Below are positions 9,736 to 18,543 of a DNA stretch of 36,755 nucleotides, in pieces. The DNA comes from Akkermansiaceae bacterium (GTDB lineage Bacteria; Verrucomicrobiota; Verrucomicrobiia; Verrucomicrobiales; Akkermansiaceae): NCBI GenBank assembly GCA_025363295.1, contig JANYEC010000021.1, forward strand, positions 1 through 36,755, read 5' to 3'. A program made the translations under genes and the position numbers. Under the pieces are notes generated by a model. It had not been told where the DNA came from and ran no database searches. It saw only the letters and a program-made list of their open reading frames with translations. Each line of letters starts with the position of its first letter. Positions within the stretch are counted from its first letter, which is position 1.

Positions 9736-11301
9736 ATGAAAAGAGTAAACTCACTCTTTTTCGCCCTTCTGTTTGCGATTTCGTTCCTGCTAAAAAAGAC
9801 GTCCATTGGGGCACCGGCGACCACGGCGTGCATAAACAACTTGATTCCTGAAACCCCGGGTAAAACTCCTAACTACTGGTGCACCTGGGCAGCCCAAAAC
9901 TACATCTGGGGCCAAGGCGCGACCTCCATGAACAATCAACTGCTTTTCGGGGGAGCCGGGCTTGAAACCGGAAGGGCGAACTTGAACGAGCAAGAGATTT
10001 TTAAGCCAAACGGTTGGGCGTCGCTATTTTCCAAAGTTCGGAGCGATCTTATTTTCGTGGTTGATGACGGGTATTACCCGAAAAACGACATGACCGCACT
10101 GCAACTCAATCCCCTCAAGTTCCCTTCCTACTTCGATATCGACCCGGCCAAGAATTTGGAAAAGTTCAATAACGACCTGAAAAAAGCCGGTTGGCGCGGA
10201 CTCGGTCTTTGGACGAGGCGCGTCGCCGAGCCCGATCAAGCGGCCACGGAACGACTGGCGTGGAGTCACGCCGCAGACATTTTATATTGGAAGGTCGATA
10301 CCGGAGATAACGGCAGCAAATACTCGGAGTTGGCCAAACAGGCGCACCTCGGATTAATAATCGAAAATTCCATCGCTGCGGGCCCTTTCAATCACGGGCC
10401 AAACAATCGAGCTGCGACAAACTACGGTTCGTCGCGACTCGATATGTTAAAGCACGATGATGTGGTGCGTATTTACGATCGTGATCAGCCGCTGTCCCTG
10501 CCCACGTCCATCGATCGGGTGGCAGCATTGCTCGAAACCGCTGCCGGTCAGCCGGACGCCAAGGCCATCATCAACTGTGAGGACGAGGTTTACCTTGGGG
10601 CGGCTCTAGGCTGCTCGGTGGGAATTTTTCGCTCACCATACATCGGGCTGCGTCCTAGCGGCGATATGGATATTTACATGGGTGGTCCCCGACACCCCAA
10701 GCAACGCATGGATGAGGTGACTCGAGCCATTCGTTGGCACCGGATTGCGCCGCCTTATTCCGCAAATATAACGCCTTTCGCTACAGATACGGAGGTTCTT
10801 TCGGATAGCTGGAAATGCAGTCTGGGCGACAGCTGGGATATGTCTGCCAATGACAAAGTCGCCACTCAGACTGCCCCGGCTCGAGTGGCCCGTGGAATCC
10901 CCTTGCCTGAGGTCACGGCAGCCGAAGACAAGCCATGGGTTCTGGCGAGTCGTCACCAAAACGGAGCGGTCAGCGTTGCGGCCTTAGGCCGAATCACTCC
11001 AGAAAAAGGTTACTTCATTCCTCAAGCGGATGTGGAAATACAAGCCGGCGATATGCCCCCTGCGCTGGGTGTTTTTGGCCGTTATCGCTCGTTGACTTTT
11101 ATTTTCAGCCAGTCGATACCCATTAAAAGTAAAATTCTAGCTCAAGATTTAGCCGGAGATACTGCGGTAGATATCAGCACAAAAGTAACGATTCAAAACA
11201 ACAGGCTCACCATCCCCGGGAGTGTGATCGACCAAATCGGGCTTTCCGCCGCAACGAAAGGCGATCTATCGGACCCCGGACTTGTAATTGTAATAAAATA
11301 A
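9736..11301 (+). CDS. Secreted TIM-barrel glycosidase-like protein, clan GH-D-like, family not identified
   Basis: I do not recognise the exact family. The N-terminus is an export signal (KRVNSLFFALLFAISFLL). The mature protein has the outline of an alpha-galactosidase-type (clan GH-D) barrel: an early NYWCTWAAQNY strand, LIFVVDDGYYP with Asp pair 110-111, GWRGLGLWTRR (compare the G-hydrophobic-GLW segment of GH27/GH36), DILYWKVDTGD with Asp 188 in the place expected for the nucleophile, and DVVRIYDRDQP with Asp 248/250 as possible acid/base. The last 130 residues look like an all-beta domain. Context between fucosidases and an alpha/beta hydrolase supports a glycan role. It could instead be a catalytically dead binding protein. 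The assignment rests on motif layout only. Confidence 0.55.
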   Translation: MKRVNSLFFALLFAISFLLKKTSIGAPATTACINNLIPETPGKTPNYWCTWAAQNYIWGQGATSMNNQLLFGGAGLETGRANLNEQEIFKPNGWASLFSKVRSDLIFVVDDGYYPKNDMTALQLNPLKFPSYFDIDPAKNLEKFNNDLKKAGWRGLGLWTRRVAEPDQAATERLAWSHAADILYWKVDTGDNGSKYSELAKQAHLGLIIENSIAAGPFNHGPNNRAATNYGSSRLDMLKHDDVVRIYDRDQPLSLPTSIDRVAALLETAAGQPDAKAIINCEDEVYLGAALGCSVGIFRSPYIGLRPSGDMDIYMGGPRHPKQRMDEVTRAIRWHRIAPPYSANITPFATDTEVLSDSWKCSLGDSWDMSANDKVATQTAPARVARGIPLPEVTAAEDKPWVLASRHQNGAVSVAALGRITPEKGYFIPQADVEIQAGDMPPALGVFGRYRSLTFIFSQSIPIKSKILAQDLAGDTAVDISTKVTIQNNRLTIPGSVIDQIGLSAATKGDLSDPGLVIVIK

Positions 11302-11341
11302 TACGAGAAAAAATTCATCTAACAATAAACCTAAATAACCT

Positions 11342-13195
11342 ATGACACTCTCACGAATCCTGCCCGCCGTTTGCTTATGTCTATCCACATTGCCTCTAAC
11401 TGGAAACGCGTCACCTTCTAATTCGTCTGCAACGGGGACCGATAGCATTTACCAGTTTTTTGTTCCGGGCACTGACTCGAAACGCCCCAATCTTGGAGCC
11501 TATCTTTGGGTTCCACCCAACACACCCAAGATTCGGGCGGTAATGGTAGGCATGCACAATGGCCTCCCAATTAATATCCTGCAAAGTGCCCCGGTGCGCG
11601 CCGTGTGCCGCCAATACGGAATCGCACAAATTCTTTTTACACCGTGGTCCAAAGACATTGGTGAAATCATGATGAAGTCTCCAGGTTTCGATGTGACGAA
11701 TCCCGAGCAGACTGCCGTTTACGATGGTTACCTCCAAAAGCTAGCTGATCTCTCCGAGCATCCCGAATTGGTCAACGCCCCCATCGTTCCACTCGGCCAC
11801 TCGGCGTTTTGCGGCTTCCCGTTTGAGGCCGCCATTCGCAATCCCGAGCACTGCCTCGCCAGCATTCCTATCAAAGCTGGCCTGCCGGACATTTACACTT
11901 TCTTCGGCGCGGGCGGAAAAGCTTTCCACCCAGACGCTGCGATGGCGCTGCGAAACGTGCCCATCCTTTTTGTAACTTCAGGCAACCAGGAAACAGTTAG
12001 CTGGGCCGCATTTCCTTTGGCCTACGGAACTTATTTGAGCAGCTACCGCAAGGGCGATCACGACGACAATCCCGGCACCACTTACGAACCTCACGCTGAA
12101 CTCTTTGGCTCGTGCTGGGAAATGACGAGCGGCCACTTCGATATGTATCCGCGCAATTACCAATTTGTAGCCGACTGGTTGCAGGCTATTGCAAGTGCCC
12201 GACTTCCAGAAAAAGTTGGTGACCCATTGAAAAATCTAACCTTGCGCGATGGCTGGCTGATGTGTCCAAAAATTCCTGCCACGGGTGAGTTGCCCAAAGA
12301 TTATCCAATGCCCGCTCCGTATCTCGAATACAAGGGCAAGCGCAGCGAGGCCCTCTGGTTTCCTAACGAAACCCTGGCGCAGAATCAATACAAAGTCGGA
12401 TGGGAAGAACCTCGTAAAAAAATCGAGTTGTTCACCCTGCTTGATGAACAATCAAAACCCATCGATCTAGCCCATGGCCGTATGGCCGTCATGCCCAATG
12501 CCGAGCCTCTGCTGCATGATGACGGACTGCTAACTCTAACTACCTCTCACTTCACCGAGCCACCTCAAATCTGCACGGTGAAAGACAAGGAGCACGTCAA
12601 ACACCCGGAGGAGCCGCACATTTACGAGGACATCGTTTTTCCTGGACTCACTCATTTGCCTGCGAGTCAAATTCCATTGCAATTCAATGCCCACGGCGGC
12701 GTGTTTGATCTTGTGAGCAGCGAGCAACTCAAGGACGCGCGCGGTGTCACGGAAACTCGCCTCAACCTCCGCTTAAAGCGTCACCGTCTCGCGGAGGGGG
12801 ATGGGTTTAATATGTCATTCGTACGTATTTTTCATGAAAGCGATCAGGAGTTTTCCGGCGCCGGGCGCACTTGCCAGATCAAGCTAACACCGAGCGAAGT
12901 GGTGAAAAATGGCACCGCACAGACAGTCGAGTTCAAACCGATCCCAGACGCGCCAGCCTCTTCCAGTGCAATCAAACTCGAATCAAAAAGCTCTGCCGAT
13001 TTGAAGGTGGATTATTTCGTTTTGAAAGGTCCGGGCATCATAAAGGATAGTACACTTGTCCCTACCGAAGTTCCAGTTGGCTTCACCAAGCCAATCGAAG
13101 TCACGATTGGCGCGTATCAGGTCGGCAACTTCAAAGAGACCGGTGGCATTAAACCTTCACAGACTGTCTATCAAACTTTTCACCTCCTCCGTTGA
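11342..13195 (+). CDS. Large secreted alpha/beta hydrolase, two-domain
   Basis: The product is an exported probable esterase that closes the glycan locus. A signal peptide covers the first 23 residues (ILPAVCLCLSTLPLTGNA). Residues about 40-285 look like an alpha/beta-hydrolase: AVMVGMHNG, the elbow LGHSAFCGFP with Ser at about 154 (GHSAF rather than canonical GxSxG), and a late TSGHFDMYP with His at about 265. The remaining 330 residues contain no motif I recognise; they look beta-rich (alternating hydrophobic strands such as GVFDLV and FNMSFVRIFHE) and may bind carbohydrate. It starts 40 bases after the previous gene and is probably co-transcribed with it. No gene on the plus strand follows for 3 kb. 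The substrate is unknown; acetyl or uronoyl ester cleavage is only a guess. Confidence 0.6.
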   Translation: MTLSRILPAVCLCLSTLPLTGNASPSNSSATGTDSIYQFFVPGTDSKRPNLGAYLWVPPNTPKIRAVMVGMHNGLPINILQSAPVRAVCRQYGIAQILFTPWSKDIGEIMMKSPGFDVTNPEQTAVYDGYLQKLADLSEHPELVNAPIVPLGHSAFCGFPFEAAIRNPEHCLASIPIKAGLPDIYTFFGAGGKAFHPDAAMALRNVPILFVTSGNQETVSWAAFPLAYGTYLSSYRKGDHDDNPGTTYEPHAELFGSCWEMTSGHFDMYPRNYQFVADWLQAIASARLPEKVGDPLKNLTLRDGWLMCPKIPATGELPKDYPMPAPYLEYKGKRSEALWFPNETLAQNQYKVGWEEPRKKIELFTLLDEQSKPIDLAHGRMAVMPNAEPLLHDDGLLTLTTSHFTEPPQICTVKDKEHVKHPEEPHIYEDIVFPGLTHLPASQIPLQFNAHGGVFDLVSSEQLKDARGVTETRLNLRLKRHRLAEGDGFNMSFVRIFHESDQEFSGAGRTCQIKLTPSEVVKNGTAQTVEFKPIPDAPASSSAIKLESKSSADLKVDYFVLKGPGIIKDSTLVPTEVPVGFTKPIEVTIGAYQVGNFKETGGIKPSQTVYQTFHLLR

Positions 13196-13290
13196 AAACA
13201 CGCTTCCTTCTTTGTTCCCTAGGCCCCCTCTAGCAGCGGCAAGCCGACCGTTCAAATCGTCCGTTTGCTTTCTCAATTATAACCGATTTT

Positions 13291-15174
13291 TCAGGGAGCT
13301 GTTTTAGGTTGGTTCGGATCATAGAAAATCCGAATGTCTGCTTTGTCCGTGCCCAGAAGTTGCTGGGCGCGCTTGAGAGCGGCTCGAGTGGATAGATTCG
13401 GATTCTGGGGATTACTTAGGAAAATATTGCTCTGCCCCTCGCGCCGCACACAGCCCTCCTGCAAGGTGATGAGAACGCCAGATTTTTTTAGGACTCGATA
13501 GACCTCTCGCGTCGCCCCTGAGACAATTAAATGAAGGCCCCTGCCCCGCATAAATAGGATCAAATCCTCTAACGCCATCACACTGGTCGCATCGAGATGC
13601 CGCGCGTTTTTTAAACGCAGGATGATCACTTGGATCGCCGGATCGGAGGCTGTGCGCTGGATTTGCGTCCTGAAAAGCTCGGCAGCTCCGAAAAACAAAT
13701 CGCCCTCCACATGCACGATTGAGATTGCCGGAATTGGGCGCTGGCGTGTTTCACCCATTTCACGAAGTTCCCCCGCTTCATTGAAGTCATACTCCACCAA
13801 ATGAGGTCGGCTCGCCTTGCGTAGAAACAGGGTGATCGAAATGGCGACGCCAATGAAAATCGCCACGTGCAAGGGGGCCAGCAGCGTAGCAATGAAGGTG
13901 ATGATCAGCACCGACGCATCATCGGAGGTGGAACGCAGGCAGATCCGGATGTGGCGTAAGTTAAAAAGCGAAAATGAAAGTGCAATGACCAGCGCCGCGA
14001 GCGCGGACTTCGGCACGTAGTCGATCAGCGGTACGCCCCAGCCCACGGACGCGGCGATCAGCACCGCGAAGGCCATGGTGTAGAGCCCGGAAATCATCGA
14101 GGCAAACCGCGTGCGAGCGCCAGACTCATGATTGAGCATCGAGCGAGTCAGTGAGCCGGACGCTGGCATTCCTCCTGCGACGGCGCTGGCGAAATTCGCC
14201 ATACCCACGGCCAGCATGTCTTGATTTCCATCAGTCCGGTCGCCGGTTTTGGATGCTAACGTTTTCGCCATCAGCGAATTTTCCAAAGAGGCGAGGAACG
14301 CAAGAGCGAACGCGATACTTATTAGCGCGGAAATGTCCCCGAAAAAGTTCGCCGTGATCAGTTGCGGAAATTTCGGCATTAGCTCTTTCATGCCAAAAGT
14401 CGCGAACGTTTTCACCTCCGCGAAAGGGCCGATTTTCTCATGGATCAGCACCCCGAAAAGCGCCGAGGAAATCACCAACACGATCCCAAACGCCGGCCAC
14501 GTGGAACGCCAGCGCCGAAACACGAGAAAAATTAACAGCGTCGCCACTCCGACCGAAAGTGAGATCCAACTCGTGTGCGGCACGGCCTTCACCAATCCCA
14601 CCAGCAAGCTCGCCAGCGTCCCGGACTTATCGTCACCCAGATAGGCTTCCACGCCTAACAACGACTTGAGTTGGTTCGCCACGATCAGCACGGCCGCACC
14701 GGAAATGTAGCCCACTAACACGCTGCGTGAAACATATTGCAGCAGGTCCGCCACGCGGAAAATCGCACCCGCCGTCGCGATCAGTCCGACGAGAAAAACC
14801 AGCAGCGGCATCAACTCAGTCGCCCGCTCTGCTAGATTGGGATGCAGCGAGAAGAAACTAAACAGCACCGCCGCCGTCGCATTCGTAGGCCCGAGAATAG
14901 TATGCCGCGATCCCGCGAACAGCGGTGCGATGAATGCCGCCACCGCCGTGCAGATGATGCCATAGACCACCGGCAATCCGGCGATCGCCGCAAAGGCGAT
15001 GCCCTGGGCAATCGCCAGCACGGTGACGTTCAAGGCAGCCCATGCATCGCTGCGGAGTTTGGGAAAACTGTAGCCCACCACATCCTTCGTAAAAGGAGCT
15101 AAAGAGACGTGTTCGGTCGCGAAAAAATTCCGCAGGTCACGGGTTACTCTAGTGATCGAACCGAAAAATTTCAT
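13291..15174 (-). CDS. SulP family anion transporter with STAS domain
   Basis: This is an inner-membrane transporter of the SLC26/SulP family, which moves sulfate, bicarbonate or other anions. About 11-12 hydrophobic segments fill residues 45-440, including the SulP-typical AIAQGIAFAAIAGLPVVYG and GPTNATAAVLFSFF. A cytoplasmic STAS domain follows at about 455-600, with the conserved strand VIILRLKNARHLDATSVMAL. The protein is 627 aa, slightly longer than average because of a basic C-terminal tail. The start is supported by an AGGAGG at 15186-15191, 11 bases upstream of the ATG, and this site overlaps the stop codon of the LptF/LptG gene, so translation may be coupled. The ion carried cannot be read from sequence; sulfate released from sulfated glycans would fit the locus next door but is speculative. 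Confidence 0.93.
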   Translation of the reverse strand: MKFFGSITRVTRDLRNFFATEHVSLAPFTKDVVGYSFPKLRSDAWAALNVTVLAIAQGIAFAAIAGLPVVYGIICTAVAAFIAPLFAGSRHTILGPTNATAAVLFSFFSLHPNLAERATELMPLLVFLVGLIATAGAIFRVADLLQYVSRSVLVGYISGAAVLIVANQLKSLLGVEAYLGDDKSGTLASLLVGLVKAVPHTSWISLSVGVATLLIFLVFRRWRSTWPAFGIVLVISSALFGVLIHEKIGPFAEVKTFATFGMKELMPKFPQLITANFFGDISALISIAFALAFLASLENSLMAKTLASKTGDRTDGNQDMLAVGMANFASAVAGGMPASGSLTRSMLNHESGARTRFASMISGLYTMAFAVLIAASVGWGVPLIDYVPKSALAALVIALSFSLFNLRHIRICLRSTSDDASVLIITFIATLLAPLHVAIFIGVAISITLFLRKASRPHLVEYDFNEAGELREMGETRQRPIPAISIVHVEGDLFFGAAELFRTQIQRTASDPAIQVIILRLKNARHLDATSVMALEDLILFMRGRGLHLIVSGATREVYRVLKKSGVLITLQEGCVRREGQSNIFLSNPQNPNLSTRAALKRAQQLLGTDKADIRIFYDPNQPKTAP

Positions 15175-15185
15175 CGGATCATTTG

Positions 15186-15191
15186 CCTCCT
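15186..15191 (-). promoter_or_regulatory. Shine-Dalgarno site of the SulP gene
   Basis: A perfect AGGAGG reads on the minus strand 11 bases before the ATG at 15174 and overlaps the TAG of the upstream permease gene. It is the only strong Shine-Dalgarno site I found among the genes in this window. Confidence 0.75.
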
Positions 15192-16299
15192 ACTTGAATC
15201 GCGCTTTGCGGAAGAGAAACAAACCTAACAAAAAACAAACAATGTTAGGGGTCCACAACATCATGGTTGCCCCGGCATCTGTTTTAAACTGGTTCGCCAG
15301 CAGCGTGATCATGAAATATCCGGTGCCTATCAGCAGACTGATGATCAGGCCGCCGGAAGTATCACGGCGGCGCGAATTTAATCCGAGCGGCACTGCCACA
15401 AAAGCAAACGCGAGGCAGGCCATCGAAAAAGAATAACGCCGTGTAATTTCCGAGCGGAATAACACTTTCTTGCCTTTGGAAAGGCTCGGATTCGTCGCAA
15501 CTTGATAGAGAATCTCTTCATTGGTCATCGCGGACTGCCTCAGTTTTTTCATTTTGGAATCCTTCAAGTCTATCAGCAATGGCTCGGCCTGCGCCGCGTA
15601 GGCGGTCGAGATCTCGCCCTTTTCATTGCGCGTCTCAAAATAGGCGTCTTCAAGTTTGACGCGCAATTGACTCTTCACTGGATCCACGCTCAGAGCCGCG
15701 CGGCGTGCATGAACATAAGTGATGTCCGCTTTTTGATCCGGGGTTTTCGATGTTTGATAGAAATGAAATCCTTTAACCCAATCATCGGATTTCCCTTCGA
15801 TCAGCACTTTCTGTAAGTTGTTATCATCTGCTTTGAAATTCCCTTGGACCACACCCGGCTTTAGCAGCGAATCAGGATCGCGCGATGCCTGCTCATATAA
15901 CAACTGAACGGAAGATGCCTTGGAGAAAGGCACCACATAAATATTCAAATATAAACTTGCTAGAGAAAGGAAAAAACCGATCACAAACACCGGTGCCGAT
16001 AACCTTGCCAAGCTCAATCCCGCCACCCGAAAACTCGTGATTTCTTGGTTAGTCGAAAGCTTCCCAAAAACCAACAGCACCGCTGATAGAAAGCCCCACG
16101 GCACGGTGTACATCAGCGACAAAGGCAGAACTAACATCACAAAGCGCAGCACGAGGCTCAAGGGTGCCTTCTGATCCACCAGCAGCGGACGGATCTGCTG
16201 GAAAAGATTTCCCAGCACCAGCACGATCCCCAGCACGACGACGGCATACAGTGTCCCGAGGAGCACTTGTTTCCCGATGTAGCGGTCTGAAATACGCAT
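15190..16299 (-). CDS. LptF/LptG-family LPS export permease (YjgP/YjgQ)
   Basis: This is an inner-membrane component of the LptB2FG complex that extracts lipopolysaccharide and passes it to the periplasmic bridge. It has three N-terminal membrane segments (starting with GTLYAVVVLGIVLVLGNLF), a periplasmic jellyroll of about residues 130-270, and three C-terminal segments. The family-typical pattern TNQEITSFRVAGLSL follows the second helix, and the periplasmic part contains the YVHARRAALS strand. The length of 369 aa is typical. It cannot be said whether it is LptF or LptG from this alone; the partner gene is not in the window. It is the first gene of a probable two-gene unit with the SulP transporter and is divergent from the acyltransferase at 16422. 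Confidence 0.88.
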   Translation of the reverse strand: MRISDRYIGKQVLLGTLYAVVVLGIVLVLGNLFQQIRPLLVDQKAPLSLVLRFVMLVLPLSLMYTVPWGFLSAVLLVFGKLSTNQEITSFRVAGLSLARLSAPVFVIGFFLSLASLYLNIYVVPFSKASSVQLLYEQASRDPDSLLKPGVVQGNFKADDNNLQKVLIEGKSDDWVKGFHFYQTSKTPDQKADITYVHARRAALSVDPVKSQLRVKLEDAYFETRNEKGEISTAYAAQAEPLLIDLKDSKMKKLRQSAMTNEEILYQVATNPSLSKGKKVLFRSEITRRYSFSMACLAFAFVAVPLGLNSRRRDTSGGLIISLLIGTGYFMITLLANQFKTDAGATMMLWTPNIVCFLLGLFLFRKARFK

Positions 16300-16421
16300 G
16301 AACTTGCCGCACTCTGGAGAAGCTGCTTCCGGCTGTCCAGAAAAGAGAAAACCGTTGATGTTCCTTGCCGCCGTGACAGATCCACCGCAGCTTCTTGCAT
16401 GAAAATTTTTCTGACTGCCGA

Positions 16422-17102
16422 ATGATCACCCCAAGATCCAAAAGCCCTGGCTGGTTTTACGACTTTTGCCGGGTCCTGTGGCGCGTGGTGTTCGGCTGCA
16501 CCATGCGAATGAAATCCAGCGGGCTCGATCTCGCTGAAACCACCGATGGCATCTTGATCGCCGTTAGCCATGTCAGTCATCTCGACCCGATCGTCGTCAG
16601 CGCGTTGATTCGGCGGAAAATCAGTTGGATGTCCCGGGTAGAATTCCACAAGCAATGGCTGATGCGGAATGTCCTCTATCACGGCGGCGCCTTCCAAGTG
16701 GATCGCTCGGGCGCAGCGCTACCAGCCATCCGCGAAGGCTTGCGACGCCTGAAACGCGGCGAGGCAGTGGGAATTTTTCCCGAAGGAGAGCTCGTCAAAG
16801 GTTCTGACTCTGTACTGCGGGGGGCATCTATCAAACGTGGCGTCTGCCTGTTAGCGGCTCGCTCAGGACGGCCAGTTTTACCGGTCATTGTTCTGGGCAC
16901 CGACCAGTTAGGACGCGTCGGGCCTTGGTTGCCAGCGAAACGCGGGCGGCTCTGGGTAACAGTCGGCAAGCCCATGCACGCCTCCCCCGAAAGTAACACC
17001 CGTGCCGGAAGAGCAGCTTTCGCCGCGCGATTGGAAGAGGAATACGTTTGCCTCTACCAAAAAATGAGAATGGATTTTGGCCTATCAGACATTGCGCCGT
17101 GA
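16422..17102 (+). CDS. plsC: PlsC-like 1-acylglycerol-3-phosphate acyltransferase
   Basis: The enzyme should add the second acyl chain in phosphatidic acid synthesis at the inner membrane. The acyltransferase signatures are present: HVSHLD at residues 50-55 (the H-x4-D catalytic motif) and FPEGE at about 119-123 (the glycerol-phosphate binding block). An FxxR-like segment (MSRVEFHKQWLMRN) lies between them. The open frame extends to a TTG at 16395, but the ATG at 16422 is the better start. About 226 aa is normal for a short PlsC. It is divergent from the LPS permease and faces the desaturase, whose terminator lies between the two. Which acyl acceptor it uses is not proven; lysophospholipid or ornithine-lipid acyltransferases share these motifs. 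Confidence 0.82.
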   Translation: MITPRSKSPGWFYDFCRVLWRVVFGCTMRMKSSGLDLAETTDGILIAVSHVSHLDPIVVSALIRRKISWMSRVEFHKQWLMRNVLYHGGAFQVDRSGAALPAIREGLRRLKRGEAVGIFPEGELVKGSDSVLRGASIKRGVCLLAARSGRPVLPVIVLGTDQLGRVGPWLPAKRGRLWVTVGKPMHASPESNTRAGRAAFAARLEEEYVCLYQKMRMDFGLSDIAP

Positions 17103-17126
17103 TCTCTCGATCTGGGCGGCCATATA

Positions 17127-17160
17127 GAAAAACGCCCGTCAACTTTTCAGTCAACGGGCG
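17127..17160 (-). terminator. Rho-independent terminator between plsC and the desaturase gene
   Basis: The stem is CGCCCGT (17133-17139) paired with ACGGGCG (17154-17160). Read on the minus strand it is followed by TTTTTC, so it best ends the desaturase transcript. The plus-strand side has a weaker T/A-rich tail, so it may also serve plsC. Confidence 0.8.
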
Positions 17161-17188
17161 CTTATAAATTTTCGCAGGCTTCGTAAAA

Positions 17189-18313
17189 TCAAGCCATTGC
17201 CGCTGCGGACATCCGCCGGATCTCACGCAACATGCTGCGAGTTTCTTCCTGCCAGTGATCGAGCTTTTCTTTGGAAAGCTGGACGCGATCCGAAACGGCT
17301 TTTTCGAGCTCGTGATAATTCGCAGACATCTCTTCCACGAGTTCGTGCAGGGTGTCCAAAACGGTGTGCGCATGGGCATTGCCCTTTTCGCGGACCTCCT
17401 CAAGATGCTTCTCCGCCTTACGCCGCGCCTCACCCATTTCAGCCAGCAGAATCCGGCTATCAGGCACTTTCCGCAGCCCATCGGCGAGGCCGAGTTTGGA
17501 GAGCGTCCAGATCGTCCACTTACTTGGATCCCACTGCCACGGCTTCACCCCATTGCGGTAGTCGTGTTGGAACTCGTGATGATAATTGTGATAGCCTTCG
17601 CCAAACGTGAGGAAAGCCATGACCGCACTGTCACGGGCACTGTGGGTGGTGGAGTAGGGCTGCGTGCCGACGGTGTGGCAAAGTGAGTTGATGAAAAACG
17701 TGCAATGTTGGGCAACCACGATCCGGGCGATCCCTGCAAGCATGAAGGCACCGAGCGCGCCGTGCCATGCATTCATGCCATGGAAGTGATTCCAGAGATA
17801 GCCGAGAGACATCGGAATAAAGATTCCCACGACGAGGGCGATCCAATGCACATAATTGTGCTGCCACATCACGAGCTTGTCCTTGCGGAGATCGGCCACG
17901 TTATCCATCGGCGGCTCTGGATTGAGTTTGAAAAGCAACCAGCCGATGTGCGCCCAGAAGAAACCCTTGGAAATGTCATACGGGTCTTCGTCGTGGTCCA
18001 CGTGCTTGTGGTGGCGGCGATGGTCGGACGCCCAATTCAGACAGGAATTTTCAAACGCACAGGCGCCGAAAACGAGGGTGAAAAATTTGACCGGCAACTT
18101 CGCTTTGAAAGAAAGATGCGAGAATAAACGGTGATATCCTACGGTGATGCTCATCATCGTCGCAGTGACATAGAAGAAAAACATGGCGAACTGAAACCAG
18201 TTGATGCCAAATTTCACAAGATAGACGGGAACCCCGATCAGGGCGATTAGGGCGGTGCCAATGAGGAACGAACTGGTGATCCAGTCCACACGATTAAATG
18301 GAATTCGATACAT
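17189..18313 (-). CDS. Acyl-CoA/fatty acid delta-9-type desaturase
   Basis: This is an integral-membrane di-iron desaturase that would introduce a double bond into long-chain acyl groups. All three histidine boxes are visible: HRLFSH at residues 61-66, HRRHH at about 98-102, and HNYHH near 235-240. Hydrophobic segments flank the boxes (SFLIGTALIALIGVPVYLV and others). The C-terminal 70 residues, from about ILLAEMGEARRKAEKHL on, are charged and look like a helical or coiled-coil tail not needed for the fold. The 374 aa length is slightly above the usual bacterial size because of this tail. Its neighbours (LPS permease, PlsC) also concern membrane lipids. Cofactor and substrate (acyl-CoA, acyl-ACP or lipid) are not resolved. 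Confidence 0.92.
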   Translation of the reverse strand: MYRIPFNRVDWITSSFLIGTALIALIGVPVYLVKFGINWFQFAMFFFYVTATMMSITVGYHRLFSHLSFKAKLPVKFFTLVFGACAFENSCLNWASDHRRHHKHVDHDEDPYDISKGFFWAHIGWLLFKLNPEPPMDNVADLRKDKLVMWQHNYVHWIALVVGIFIPMSLGYLWNHFHGMNAWHGALGAFMLAGIARIVVAQHCTFFINSLCHTVGTQPYSTTHSARDSAVMAFLTFGEGYHNYHHEFQHDYRNGVKPWQWDPSKWTIWTLSKLGLADGLRKVPDSRILLAEMGEARRKAEKHLEEVREKGNAHAHTVLDTLHELVEEMSANYHELEKAVSDRVQLSKEKLDHWQEETRSMLREIRRMSAAAMA

Positions 18314-18462
18314 AATGTGTTGGTTTTACAAGCTTCAGCAGCCGGATGTTTAACCGAACGGACGGCGCAATCGCGCGCCGATAGCTGAAGGACATAGGTG
18401 GCTACACGAAACGGAGCCCCTAAGCAAGCCCCCCTTTTTTCAAATTCCTGTCGGGTTCCGTC

Positions 18463-18491
18463 TTGACAAGTTCCAGCCAATCCCCCAATTA
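18463..18491 (+). promoter_or_regulatory. Possible sigma-70-type promoter of the bS21 gene
   Basis: A perfect TTGACA (18463-18468) is followed after 17 bases by a weak -10-like CAATTA (18486-18491), about 50 bases upstream of the bS21 start. The -35 match is good but the -10 match is poor, so this is tentative. Confidence 0.35.
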
Positions 18492-18543
18492 CCCCGCCCC
18501 GACAAAACAGCGGAACTAACTAAACTAAAACAACAATCATCGC

